Origin: Deltaproteobacteria bacterium
GTDB lineage: Bacteria > Desulfobacterota > B13-G15
NCBI GenBank assembly: GCA_003646705.1
Contig: QMLK01000084.1
Coordinates: 1 to 5,713 of the forward strand
Reading direction: 5' to 3'
DNA length: 5,713 nt
The position numbers were made by a program, and so were the translations under genes. This document shows, piece after piece, positions 1 to 5,713 of the stretch. How positions within the stretch are numbered: the first letter of the stretch is position 1; every line of letters begins with the position of its first letter. The notes beneath the pieces are model-generated. The model was given only the letters and a program-made list of their open reading frames with translations, made no database searches and was not told the DNA's origin.

Positions 1-1
1 G

Positions 2-277
2 CTCGGCATCGGTTCCCCAGACCTCCTGACCCTCACTCCCTCTCACCCCTTTCCCGCGGAGCCCGTAGAGACCCCCAAGGGGTATGCAGCTGTCAGGTTG
101 AGGGCTGAGAGGCCCCCTTCGCCTGAGGTCCGCAAGGCCAAGGCCGAGGAGTTCCAAAAGGTCCTCGAGGGGCTTTGGCAGAGGGAGGTCCTGACGGCCT
201 GGTACAACAAGAGGGTCGAGGAGGTGGAGACGGAGCTCAACAAGGAGCTCCTCTCACGATATGGTATAGGGGAATAG
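2..277 (+). CDS. C-terminal part of a SurA/PpiD-like peptidyl-prolyl isomerase (5' end outside window)
   Basis: An open frame enters from the left edge and ends at TAG 275-277, giving the last 91 residues. It begins with a segment containing PDLLTLTPSHPF and then KGYAAVRLRAERPPSPEV, the way a parvulin-like or PpiD C-terminal region closes with a 'gy..vrl.er.p' strand. A charged helix follows (AKAEEFQKVLEGLWQREVLT, then AWYNKRVEEVETELNKELL), resembling the final SurA/PpiD helix with its 'L..W...LR' pattern. Proteins of this family help outer-membrane or exported proteins fold in the periplasm and usually carry an N-terminal signal or anchor plus one or more PPIase domains; none of that is visible here because the gene is cut. 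The codon pattern (GAG, AGG, CTC) matches the neighbours. The family call rests on the shape of the tail only, so another coiled chaperone-like protein is possible. It converges on the next gene with 5 bp between stop codons. Confidence 0.6.
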   Translation, partial: LGIGSPDLLTLTPSHPFPAEPVETPKGYAAVRLRAERPPSPEVRKAKAEEFQKVLEGLWQREVLTAWYNKRVEEVETELNKELLSRYGIGE

Positions 278-282
278 GCCCC

Positions 283-936
283 CTACAGCCAGTCGAATCC
301 CCTCCCTGTGAAGAAGGGGTTGTAACGTCTCTCATGGCCCACGGTGGTCTCCGGACCATGGCCGGGGTAGACGATCACCTCATCGCCTAAGGGGAAGATC
401 TTGGTGCGGACCGAATCGAGCAAGGTCCGATAATCGCCCCCTGGGAAATCGGTCCGTCCTATTGAGCCGGCGAAGAGGGTGTCGCCCACGAAGACCACCC
501 CATCGGTGAAGAGGGAAATCCCCCCGGGGGTGTGGCCTGGGGTGTGGAGGACTTCCAGGGAGACGTCCCCGAAGACCACCAGGTCGCCCTCTTCGAGGTA
601 TCTATCGGGGGGAGGGGAGTCATCCACCCTGAGCCCCCACATGGCGGCGCTCTTGGACTGCTGCAGGATCATAGGGGCATCGGCGCTGTGGATGAGGAGT
701 TGGGCGCCAGTGGCCTCCTTCACGTATCGGTTGGCCCCCGTGTGGTCGAAATGACCATGGGTGTTTATGATGTAGATGGCCCTGAGGCCTTCCCCTTCGA
801 GGGCCGCTACAATCCGAGGACCGTCCCCTCCCGGGTCGATAACGGCGGCCAACCGCGTCCTTTCACAACCCACAATGTAGCAGTTGGCCTGCAGCGGTCC
901 CACCACCAAGAGTCTTATCAAGGGTCTCAACGCCAT
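283..936 (-). CDS. Metallo-beta-lactamase-fold hydrolase, glyoxalase II / YcbL type
   Basis: A complete protein of 217 residues. The zinc-binding signature THGHFDH is at residues 59-65 (H60, H62, D64, H65). The remaining metal ligands are H135 in HTPGHTPGG, D152 in FVGDTLFAGSIGRTDF and H193 in YPGHGPETT. The N-terminal 'GPLQANCYIVG' strand and the 'GDTLF..SIGRTD' block are typical of the short glyoxalase-II-like subgroup (YcbL and relatives, about 205-220 residues), which lacks the C-terminal glutathione-binding helices of classical GloB. The likely reaction is thioester hydrolysis, such as S-lactoylglutathione or a related acyl thioester, in the cytoplasm; the substrate is not shown by the sequence. 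The ATG at 936-934 is preceded on its own strand by AAAAGG with 7 nt spacing, which supports this start. It is transcribed divergently from the dehydrogenase gene and convergently with the PPIase-like gene. The family is certain; the substrate is not. Confidence 0.93.
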   Translation of the reverse strand: MALRPLIRLLVVGPLQANCYIVGCERTRLAAVIDPGGDGPRIVAALEGEGLRAIYIINTHGHFDHTGANRYVKEATGAQLLIHSADAPMILQQSKSAAMWGLRVDDSPPPDRYLEEGDLVVFGDVSLEVLHTPGHTPGGISLFTDGVVFVGDTLFAGSIGRTDFPGGDYRTLLDSVRTKIFPLGDEVIVYPGHGPETTVGHERRYNPFFTGRGFDWL

Positions 937-984
937 GGCTCAACCTTTTGGTGGGCAAGGTTATCACGTCCTCATCGATGGGTG

Positions 985-1001
985 CAAGGCCTCTTGCCTT
1001 G
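985..1001. repeat. Inverted repeat in the divergent intergenic region
   Basis: CAAGGC (985-990) and GCCTTG (996-1001) are perfect reverse complements separated by 5 nt. The dyad overlaps the candidate -35 boxes of both divergent genes, a natural place for an operator shared by both. It could also form a 6-bp hairpin. No T-run follows on either strand, so it does not look like an intrinsic terminator. A 6-bp arm can occur by chance in sequence of this composition. Confidence 0.3.
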
Positions 1002-1042
1002 GATGGTCCCTTGAGGTAAGAAGGTGGGTGAGCGATGCCTTG

Positions 1043-1048
1043 AGGAGG
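1043..1048 (+). promoter_or_regulatory. Ribosome binding site for the dehydrogenase gene
   Basis: AGGAGG-type sequence (GAGGAGGT context, core at 1043-1048) lies 5 nt before ATG 1054. It decides the start: an upstream in-frame GTG at 1024 would put this motif inside the coding region and add ten residues (VGERCLEEVG as coded) that are not needed before the first Rossmann strand RRVGVVGAG. Confidence 0.75.
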
Positions 1049-1053
1049 TGGGT

Positions 1054-1632
1054 ATGGCGCTCAGAAGGGTGGGGGTCGTAGGGGCAGGGGTTATGGGTAC
1101 GGGGATAGCCTTCGTCTGTGCCCAAGCAGGCCTTGAGGTGACCCTCGTGGACGTGGAGTGGGAGCGTGTGGAGAGGGCCATGACGGCCATCGATTCCCTG
1201 CTGTCCAAGAAGGTGGCCGAAGGGAAGATCTCCGAGGGTGATAAGGTAAGGGCCCTCAGGCGGCTGAAGGGGGCTACCCAGCTTGAGGCCTTGAGGGGGG
1301 TGGATTTCGTCATAGAGGCCGTGACAGAGGACATGGAGGTGAAGAAGAGGGTCTTCGAGGAGCTGGACCAACTCCTCCCCCCTCACACCATTGTGGCGAC
1401 CAATACCTCCTCCCTTTCGATCTCGGAGCTCGCCGCCGTCACTCAAAGGCCCGAGAAGGTGGTGGGGATGCACTTCTTCAACCCCGTGCCCTTGATGGAG
1501 CTCGTCCAAGTGGTCAAGCCCGAGACCACGAGTGAGGAGACGGTGAGGATCGCCTGGGAACTCGCAGAGCGGTTGGGCAAGTTGCCCGTCCTGATCAAGA
1601 GGGATACCCCAGGCTTTGTCAGCTATCTCTGA
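1054..1632 (+). CDS. 3-hydroxyacyl-CoA dehydrogenase, NAD-binding domain only (C-terminally truncated)
   Basis: 192 residues with a clear N-terminal Rossmann domain: GAGVMG at 10-15 (GxGxxG), D33 at the end of strand 2 for NAD specificity, NTSSLSIS at 117-124 with the substrate-side Ser (S119), and GMHFFNPVPLMELV around 138-151 with the catalytic His (H140). The family oxidises (S)-3-hydroxyacyl-CoA to 3-ketoacyl-CoA in beta-oxidation or its butyryl-CoA-type reversal and normally has about 280-290 residues with a helical C-terminal domain. Here the match runs to DTPGFVS (184-190), where homologues continue N-R-L, and then ends Y-L-stop. The C-terminal dimerisation and active-site-completing domain is gone, and the conserved Asn of 'VNR/SNR' is lost. 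The Glu that normally orients the His, 12 residues after it, is Gln (Q152, codon CAA). No frameshifted remainder lies downstream. It is probably inactive as a dehydrogenase: a recent pseudogene, or a product kept for another role. Confidence 0.85.
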   Translation: MALRRVGVVGAGVMGTGIAFVCAQAGLEVTLVDVEWERVERAMTAIDSLLSKKVAEGKISEGDKVRALRRLKGATQLEALRGVDFVIEAVTEDMEVKKRVFEELDQLLPPHTIVATNTSSLSISELAAVTQRPEKVVGMHFFNPVPLMELVQVVKPETTSEETVRIAWELAERLGKLPVLIKRDTPGFVSYL

Positions 1633-1639
1633 GCTTACC

Positions 1640-1669
1640 TTGACACCTTCTTTGGCTTGTGTGTATATT
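1640..1669 (+). promoter_or_regulatory. Sigma-70-type promoter P1
   Basis: TTGACA (1640-1645) matches the -35 consensus at all six positions, and TATATT (1664-1669) matches the -10 consensus at five of six, with an 18-nt spacer. Transcription would start near 1676 and read into the receiver-protein gene. The -35 box begins 7 nt after the stop codon of the truncated dehydrogenase. Confidence 0.7.
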
Positions 1670-1671
1670 CC

Positions 1672-1701
1672 TTGCAACAAGTTTGGGAGAAGTCCTTTAA
1701 T
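1672..1701 (+). promoter_or_regulatory. Possible second sigma-70-type promoter P2
   Basis: TTGCAA (1672-1677, four of six -35 positions) and TTTAAT (1696-1701, five of six -10 positions) are 18 nt apart, immediately downstream of P1. Transcription would start near 1708, leaving a leader of about 27 nt that still includes the ribosome binding site. A+T-rich sequence often yields such matches, so this one is weaker than P1. Confidence 0.4.
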
Positions 1702-1720
1702 TTAAGCCCTTTTAAACCAC

Positions 1721-1727
1721 AAAGGAG
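1721..1727 (+). promoter_or_regulatory. Ribosome binding site for the receiver-domain gene
   Basis: AAAGGAG lies 7 nt before ATG 1735 and fixes that codon as the start. An in-frame TTG/ATG-like extension back to about 1657 would run through the promoter region and encode residues unrelated to a receiver domain. Confidence 0.85.
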
Positions 1728-1734
1728 TGAAAAG

Positions 1735-2721
1735 ATGGAGACGGCGAGGAAAGTTTTGATAGCTGATGACAGCATAACCATCCAGAGGGTTTTTGAGAGG
1801 ACCTTGCCCTCTGAGGAGTTCCACCTCTTCTTTGCCACCGACGGCCAGGAGGCGATTGAGAAGGCCCGGGAGATCCTTCCCCATCTGATCATCGCCGACA
1901 TAAACATGCCCTCCAAAGGCGGCATGGAGATCTGCGAGGAGTTGAAGAGGGACCCCCAGTTGAAGGACATCCCCATCCTCTTGCTGGTGGGGGTGCTGGA
2001 CGACTTTGACGAAGAGGAGGGCAAAAGGGCGGGGGCGGCAGGCTATCTCGTGAAGCCCTTTGAGGCCGAGGCTGCCCTTTCCAGGATTAGGGAGGTCTTG
2101 GCCCAAGCCCCTCCGGTGGAGGAGCCTCCCAAGGAGGAGATCATCGAACTCACGGAGGTGGTGGAGGAGCCCACCTTTGAGGTGGAGGAGGAGGTCAAAG
2201 GGGAGGAGGTCTTCGAAGAGGCCGTGGGACCTCAGGAGGTGGAGCCGGGAGAGGAGGCCTTTGTATTGGAGACGCCTCTGAAGGAACTGGAGAAGGAGCT
2301 CCAGGAGGTGTTAAAGGAAGGGAAGGAAGAGGAAATGGAGGAAGGCGAACTGGAGGAGATGAAGCTCGATCTCTCTTTGGAGGAGATCTCCTTCGAGGGA
2401 GAGCTGAGGGAGGAACCTCAAATCCCGCCCCAGGAGACCGAGAAGCTGGAGGAGATGCTCAAGGAGAGCGTCGCCGAACTGGAGAAGATAGAGGGGGCCC
2501 CGGAAGAGGCCCCGGTGGAGGAGGAGTTCGTGAGGGCCTTCGAGAAGGAATTCGCCCCCGTTGAACCCGAGAGGCCGGAGCAGAGGGAGGCTGCGGGGGA
2601 GCTCGAGGAGGCCCTGAGGAGGCTCGTACGGGCCATGGCGGAAGAGGTCGTCAAGGCCCTTTCCGATGAGATCAAGAAGGTCGTGAAGGAAGCCCTTGAA
2701 GAGGAGGTTTCCCATAAATAG
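1735..2721 (+). CDS. Receiver-domain response regulator with a long Glu-rich tail
   Basis: 328 residues in three parts. Residues 5-124 are a CheY-like receiver domain: acidic pair D11-D12 in IADDS, predicted phosphoacceptor D55 in IIADINMPS, and K107 in YLVKPF. The switch Thr/Ser that normally ends strand 4 (TA/TG in relatives) appears to be V85 in LLLVGVLDDFDEEE. Residues 125-296 are low-complexity and acidic, with 62 Glu in 172 residues plus scattered Pro, likely extended or weakly helical. Residues 297-328 form an amphipathic helix (LVRAMAEEVVKALSDEIKKV and onward). There is no DNA-binding, GGDEF or kinase domain and no signal peptide, so it is a cytoplasmic single-domain regulator probably acting by protein contact. 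A REC plus Pro/Glu-rich tail resembles the layout of the Myxococcus polarity protein RomR, but homology is not shown. No cognate kinase is in the window. valS starts 3 bp after the stop, implying co-transcription. Confidence 0.85.
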   Translation: METARKVLIADDSITIQRVFERTLPSEEFHLFFATDGQEAIEKAREILPHLIIADINMPSKGGMEICEELKRDPQLKDIPILLLVGVLDDFDEEEGKRAGAAGYLVKPFEAEAALSRIREVLAQAPPVEEPPKEEIIELTEVVEEPTFEVEEEVKGEEVFEEAVGPQEVEPGEEAFVLETPLKELEKELQEVLKEGKEEEMEEGELEEMKLDLSLEEISFEGELREEPQIPPQETEKLEEMLKESVAELEKIEGAPEEAPVEEEFVRAFEKEFAPVEPERPEQREAAGELEEALRRLVRAMAEEVVKALSDEIKKVVKEALEEEVSHK

Positions 2722-2724
2722 CCG

Positions 2725-5394
2725 ATGGAGCTCCCCAAAGTTTACGATCCCAAGGCGGTCGAGGAGAAGTGGTATCAATTCTGGCTTGAGAAGCGGTACT
2801 TTCACGCCGATGTAGACTCCCCCAAGGAGCCCTTTTCCATCGTCATACCCCCACCCAACGTCACCGGATCGCTGCACATGGGCCACGCCCTGAACAATAC
2901 CCTCCAGGACGTCCTGGTCCGGTGGAGGAGGATGCAGGGTTATAACTGCCTCTGGCTCCCAGGGACGGATCACGCCGGCATAGCCACCCAGAACGTGGTG
3001 GAACGCGAGCTGGCCAAGGAGGGTTTGAGGAGGCAGGACCTCGGGCGGGATGAATTCGTGAAGAGGGTCTGGCGGTGGAAGGAGAAGTACGGGGGTGTAA
3101 TCATCCACCAGCTCAAGAGGCTCGGGGCCTCCTGCGATTGGGATCGGGAGCGCTTCACCATGGATGAGGGCCTCTCTCAAGCCGTCAGGGAGGTCTTCGT
3201 GAGGCTTTATGAAGAGGGGCTCATCTACAGGGGCAACTACATCATCAATTGGTGTCCACGATGTCGTACGGCCCTCTCTGACCTCGAGGTGGAACACCGG
3301 GAGGAGGAGGGCCATCTTTACTACCTCCGCTACCCCATGGAGGAGGGGGGGGAGATCGTAGTGGCCACCACCAGGCCCGAGACCATGCTCGGGGACACCG
3401 CGGTGGCGGTCAACCCCGCGGATGAACGTTACAAGGACTATGTGGGGCGATGGGCCATCCTGCCCGTGCTCGGGCGCAAGATCCCCGTGATAGCTGATGA
3501 CTACGTGGACCCCGACTTCGGTACCGGGGCCTTGAAGATCACCCCTGCCCACGACCCCTACGACTTCGAGATAGGCCAAAGGCACGGGCTTCAAGCCGTC
3601 AAGGTGATCGACGAAGAGGGCAGGATGACCGATGAGGCGGGCCCTTATAGGGGGCTTGACCGCTTCGAGTGCCGCCAGAGGATCACCGAGGACTTCGAAC
3701 GGGACGGCACCTTGGTGAAGGTCGAGCCCTACCGCCACAGCGTGGGGCATTGTTACAGGTGCGGCACCGTCGTGGAGCCCTTCCTCTCGGTGCAGTGGTT
3801 CGTGAGGACCAAGCCCTTGGCGAAGCCCGCCATAGAGGCGGTCAAGGAGGGCAGGACCCGTATCATCCCCCCTCAATGGGAGAAGGTCTACTTCGAGTGG
3901 ATGGAGTCCATAAGGGATTGGTGCATCTCCCGTCAGATATGGTGGGGTCACAGGATCCCTGCGTGGTATTGTAAGGATTGCGGCGGGGTCACCGTTAGGC
4001 GAGAGACCCCTGAGAGCTGCAGTCACTGTAGCTCCAAAGCGATAGAACAGGACGGGGACGTCCTTGACACCTGGTTCAGCTCTGCCCTCTGGCCCTTCTC
4101 CACCCTCGGTTGGCCGTCCAAGACCAAGGACCTCGAGGTCTTCTACCCCACTTCGGTCCTGGTGACGGGTTTCGACATCCTCTTCTTCTGGGTCGCTCGG
4201 ATGATGATGATGGGCCTTCACTTCATGGGCGATGTGCCCTTCCGTGACGTCTACATCCACGCCTTGGTGAGGGACATGGAGGGCCAGAAGATGAGCAAGA
4301 CCAAGGGGAACGTCATAGACCCCTTGGAGATGATAGAGCGCTACGGAACGGATGCCTTACGCTTCACCCTGGCGGTGCTGGCCGCTCAGGGGCGGGACAT
4401 AAGGCTCTCGGAGCAGAGGATCGAGAGCTCGAGGAACTTCTGCAACAAGCTCTGGAACGCTGCTCGCTTCTCCCTCATGAACCTCACAGACTACCCCGGC
4501 GATGGAGTGGAGCTGCCCGAAGGGGAGCCCAGCCTCCCAGACCGTTGGATCCTGACCGAGTTGAGGGGGGCCATAGGGGAGGTCACCCGCGCCTTGGAGG
4601 AATATCGCTTCAACGAAGCGGCCCAGGCCCTCTATCACTTCGTATGGCACCGCTTCTGCGACTGGTATCTGGAGCTCATAAAGCCCTTCCTCTACCAGAG
4701 GGAGGACCCCCAACTGCGGCTCAACACCCAGCGGACCTTGGTCTACGTCTTCGACAAGCTCCTCAAGATGCTCCACCCCTTCATGCCCTTCATCACCGAA
4801 GAGATATGGCAGAGGTTGCCCCATGTGGGTGAGAGCCTGGTGGTGGCCCCTTGGCCAGAGGCCGAGGATGTCCCAGCGGATGAGGCCGCAAGCCGCAAGA
4901 TGGAGCGCGTTATGGGCGTGATCACCGCCGTGCGCAATATCCGCGGCGAGATGGGGGTCTCCCCTACCAGGAGGGTCAACGTCATCCTGAGGGTGGAGGA
5001 TGAGGAGGTCGCCGGGGAACTGCGGCAGAACGCCCTCTTCATCAGGAGCCTTGGCTTCGTCGACGGGCTGCAGGTGGTCCTTGGGGGGGCGCCCCCTGAA
5101 GCCGCTGCGGCCGCCATCGCTCAGGGTGTGGAGGTCTTCGTCCCCTTCAAGGATTTGGTGCCCGATCCCCAGAGGGAGGAGGCTCGTCTCCTGAAGGAGC
5201 TGAGGAAGGTGCTGCAGGAGCTGGAGTTTGTCCAGAGGAAGCTCTCCAACCGGGCCTTCCTGGAGCGTGCCCCCCGGGAGGTCGTGCTCAAGGAGAGGCA
5301 GAAGGCTGCCGAACTCGAGGAACTCCGAGGTAAGCTCGAGGGGCGTCTCAGGGTGGTGCGAGAGCTTACCTCCCATGACGAGCCTCCATGTTGA
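2725..5394 (+). CDS. valS: Valyl-tRNA synthetase
   Basis: 889 residues, complete and of normal bacterial length. It charges tRNA-Val with valine in the cytoplasm using ATP. The class I signatures are HMGH (51-54, after PPPNVTGSL) and KMSKT (522-526, in [10 protein letters not shown]). The editing (CP1) domain shows TTRPET at 215-220 and AHDPYDF at 275-281, which removes mischarged Thr. Two Cys sets typical of zinc-carrying ValRS are present: C177/C180 (NWCPRC) with C343/C346 (HCYRCG), and C416/C419 (YCKDCG) with C432/C435 (SCSHC). [12 protein letters not shown] and the following anticodon-binding helical domain are standard. The last roughly 70 residues (from about [12 protein letters not shown]) form the Val-specific C-terminal coiled coil. 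ATG 2725 has no close Shine-Dalgarno sequence; a GAGGAGG at 2701-2707 is 17 nt away inside the previous gene, so translation is probably coupled to the upstream stop. The KMSKS loop has Thr at its last position, a tolerated variant. Confidence 0.98.
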   Translation: MELPKVYDPKAVEEKWYQFWLEKRYFHADVDSPKEPFSIVIPPPNVTGSLHMGHALNNTLQDVLVRWRRMQGYNCLWLPGTDHAGIATQNVVERELAKEGLRRQDLGRDEFVKRVWRWKEKYGGVIIHQLKRLGASCDWDRERFTMDEGLSQAVREVFVRLYEEGLIYRGNYIINWCPRCRTALSDLEVEHREEEGHLYYLRYPMEEGGEIVVATTRPETMLGDTAVAVNPADERYKDYVGRWAILPVLGRKIPVIADDYVDPDFGTGALKITPAHDPYDFEIGQRHGLQAVKVIDEEGRMTDEAGPYRGLDRFECRQRITEDFERDGTLVKVEPYRHSVGHCYRCGTVVEPFLSVQWFVRTKPLAKPAIEAVKEGRTRIIPPQWEKVYFEWMESIRDWCISRQIWWGHRIPAWYCKDCGGVTVRRETPESCSHCSSKAIEQDGDVLDTWFSSALWPFSTLGWPSKTKDLEVFYPTSVLVTGFDILFFWVARMMMMGLHFMGDVPFRDVYIHALVRDMEGQKMSKTKGNVIDPLEMIERYGTDALRFTLAVLAAQGRDIRLSEQRIESSRNFCNKLWNAARFSLMNLTDYPGDGVELPEGEPSLPDRWILTELRGAIGEVTRALEEYRFNEAAQALYHFVWHRFCDWYLELIKPFLYQREDPQLRLNTQRTLVYVFDKLLKMLHPFMPFITEEIWQRLPHVGESLVVAPWPEAEDVPADEAASRKMERVMGVITAVRNIRGEMGVSPTRRVNVILRVEDEEVAGELRQNALFIRSLGFVDGLQVVLGGAPPEAAAAAIAQGVEVFVPFKDLVPDPQREEARLLKELRKVLQELEFVQRKLSNRAFLERAPREVVLKERQKAAELEELRGKLEGRLRVVRELTSHDEPPC

Positions 5395-5713
5395 GGGAGA
5401 GGGCCGAGGAGTTCCTCAAGGAGTATTACCCTCAAAAGCTGACCTATGAGGAGCGTTTAGCCCTCCTCAAGGCCCTGCGCCAGGAGTTGGAGGGGGAAGA
5501 GGCCCCCTTGTTCTCCTTCCAGCGCCGCTACCGCAGCCTCATAGAGGAGATCGAGGGGGCTGATAGGGAGGCCCTCAAGGAACTCCACGGGGAGTTGACC
5601 CACATGGCCCTTGAGGCCTTCGAGGAGAGCCGCTCGGTGAGGGAGGTCCAGGGTCTCTGTAGCGACTGCAGAGGTGCCATAGCCAGGAGGCTCCTCCTGC
5701 TGGTGGAGGGGGA
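5388..5713 (+). CDS. Uncharacterised protein, N-terminal 108 residues (3' end outside window); possibly DUF294 nucleotidyltransferase-like
   Basis: The frame opens at ATG 5388 in the string ATGTTGA, overlapping the valS stop by 7 nt. An in-frame TGA at 5376-5378 excludes any earlier start. There is no good Shine-Dalgarno sequence, so translational coupling to valS is likely. The visible part is soluble and almost wholly helical: [20 protein letters not shown] near the start, a charged stretch, then [20 protein letters not shown] and [20 protein letters not shown], with a CxxC pair at C91/C94, followed by a Leu-rich helix running off the edge. The segment 'V.....C..C...I..R.L.LVE' resembles the helical region that precedes the nucleotidyltransferase-like core in DUF294 (PII-uridylyltransferase-like) proteins. 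That core would be downstream, so the assignment is tentative. There is no signal peptide or membrane segment in the visible part. The coding call is firm; the function is not. Confidence 0.8.
   Translation, partial: MLRERAEEFLKEYYPQKLTYEERLALLKALRQELEGEEAPLFSFQRRYRSLIEEIEGADREALKELHGELTHMALEAFEESRSVREVQGLCSDCRGAIARRLLLLVEG

Larger units (their letters stand above)
937..1053. promoter_or_regulatory. Divergent intergenic region with weak promoter-like boxes
   Basis: This 117-bp gap separates the start codons of two divergent genes and must hold the promoter of each unless transcription enters from elsewhere. On the minus strand, TTGCAC (987-982) and GATAAC (965-960) lie 16 nt apart. On the plus strand, TTGCCT (994-999) and TAAGAA (1017-1022) lie 17 nt apart, which would place transcription start about 25 nt before the dehydrogenase ATG. 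Both pairs match the sigma-70 consensus only at 3-4 of 6 positions per box, so they are candidates rather than recognised promoters. A short inverted repeat sits between them (985-1001). Confidence 0.3.
1633..1734 (+). promoter_or_regulatory. A+T-rich leader of the receiver protein-valS transcription unit
   Basis: These 102 bases hold about 39% G+C, well below the flanking genes, and contain no coding continuation of the dehydrogenase in any forward frame. They carry two promoter-like box pairs and a strong ribosome binding site in front of ATG 1735. No T-box, leader peptide or attenuator is recognisable; the untranslated leader from the upstream promoter would be only about 60 nt, too short for a classical T-box, so valS is not obviously controlled by tRNA-Val charging here. 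Confidence 0.65.

Noticed and set aside
267..285. Intrinsic terminator between the convergent genes
   Set aside because: The stem TAGGGG/CCCCTA is only 6 bp with a 7-nt loop, and no T-run follows on either strand.
1024..1053. GTG start for the dehydrogenase ten codons upstream
   Set aside because: ATG 1054 has a well-placed AGGAGG and directly precedes the first Rossmann strand.
964..1680. A 238-codon minus-strand frame opposite the dehydrogenase
   Set aside because: It is the complement of a clear Rossmann-domain gene, contains no known motif and would run through the P1 promoter region.
1657..1734. A 26-residue N-terminal extension of the receiver protein
   Set aside because: It would start between the -35 and -10 boxes of P1, has no ribosome binding site, and is A+T-rich and unlike the family. 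ATG 1735 has a strong AAAGGAG at proper spacing.
1623..1734. A frameshifted C-terminal domain of the dehydrogenase
   Set aside because: I translated the other forward frames. One hits TGA within a few codons, and the other runs to TAA without any 'NR..P..NEA' or 'HPMGP' type motif. The missing domain is not here.
1676..1734. T-box or attenuator controlling valS
   Set aside because: The leader is about 60 nt at most, with no terminator hairpin plus T-run, no T-box bulge sequence and no Val-rich leader peptide.
2311..4260. A 649-codon open frame on the minus strand opposite the receiver gene and valS
   Set aside because: It lies antisense to two well-supported genes. Its translation is His/Leu/Pro/Gly-rich with no recognisable domain, as expected from the complement of GAG/GAC/CTC-rich codons. 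The valS motifs on the plus strand are unambiguous.
1..5713. Mobile elements, CRISPR arrays, tRNA or rRNA genes, toxin-antitoxin or defence modules
   Set aside because: I saw no transposase, integrase, regularly spaced repeats, cloverleaf-like segments or defence-related domains. All long stretches are explained by the six genes.

Overview
The window looks like ordinary bacterial chromosome, G+C-rich, with six protein genes packed tightly together. Arginine is written mostly as AGG (with CGC/CGG), ATA is used freely for isoleucine, and proteins are rich in Glu/Lys/Arg. Together with the gene content (a PpiD/SurA-like folding factor, a glyoxalase-II-like hydrolase, beta-oxidation remnants, a receiver protein beside valS), this suggests a thermophilic or subsurface anaerobe of the former Deltaproteobacteria (Desulfobacterota and relatives). 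That placement is inference from composition and content; no marker gene here settles it.

Layout. (1) Bases 2-277, plus strand: the last 91 codons of a gene resembling the C-terminal end of a SurA/PpiD-type periplasmic peptidyl-prolyl isomerase. (2) Bases 283-936, minus strand: a complete metallo-beta-lactamase-fold hydrolase of the glyoxalase II/YcbL type, converging on gene 1 with only 5 bp between the stop codons. (3) Bases 937-1053: a 117-bp divergent intergenic region with a short inverted repeat and weak promoter-like boxes. (4) Bases 1054-1632, plus strand: a 3-hydroxyacyl-CoA dehydrogenase that stops just after its NAD-binding domain, with the C-terminal domain absent and catalytic positions altered. 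(5) Bases 1633-1734: an A+T-rich (about 39% G+C) leader with two consecutive sigma-70-like promoters. (6) Bases 1735 to the end: an operon-like run of a receiver-domain protein with a very Glu-rich tail, valS (valyl-tRNA synthetase) 3 bp later, and a 3'-truncated uncharacterised gene whose start overlaps the valS stop.

How they fit together. The last three genes appear to be one transcription unit driven by the promoters at 1640-1701. ValRS is housekeeping; the receiver protein is a candidate single-component phospho-signalling or localisation factor sharing its mRNA, and the last gene could be the start of a DUF294-type nucleotidyltransferase-like protein (tentative). The first three genes show no obvious pathway link. 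I found no mobile element, CRISPR array, tRNA or rRNA gene. The most interesting points are the truncated dehydrogenase abutting a strong promoter, and the receiver protein with an acidic tail and a missing switch Thr/Ser coupled to valS.
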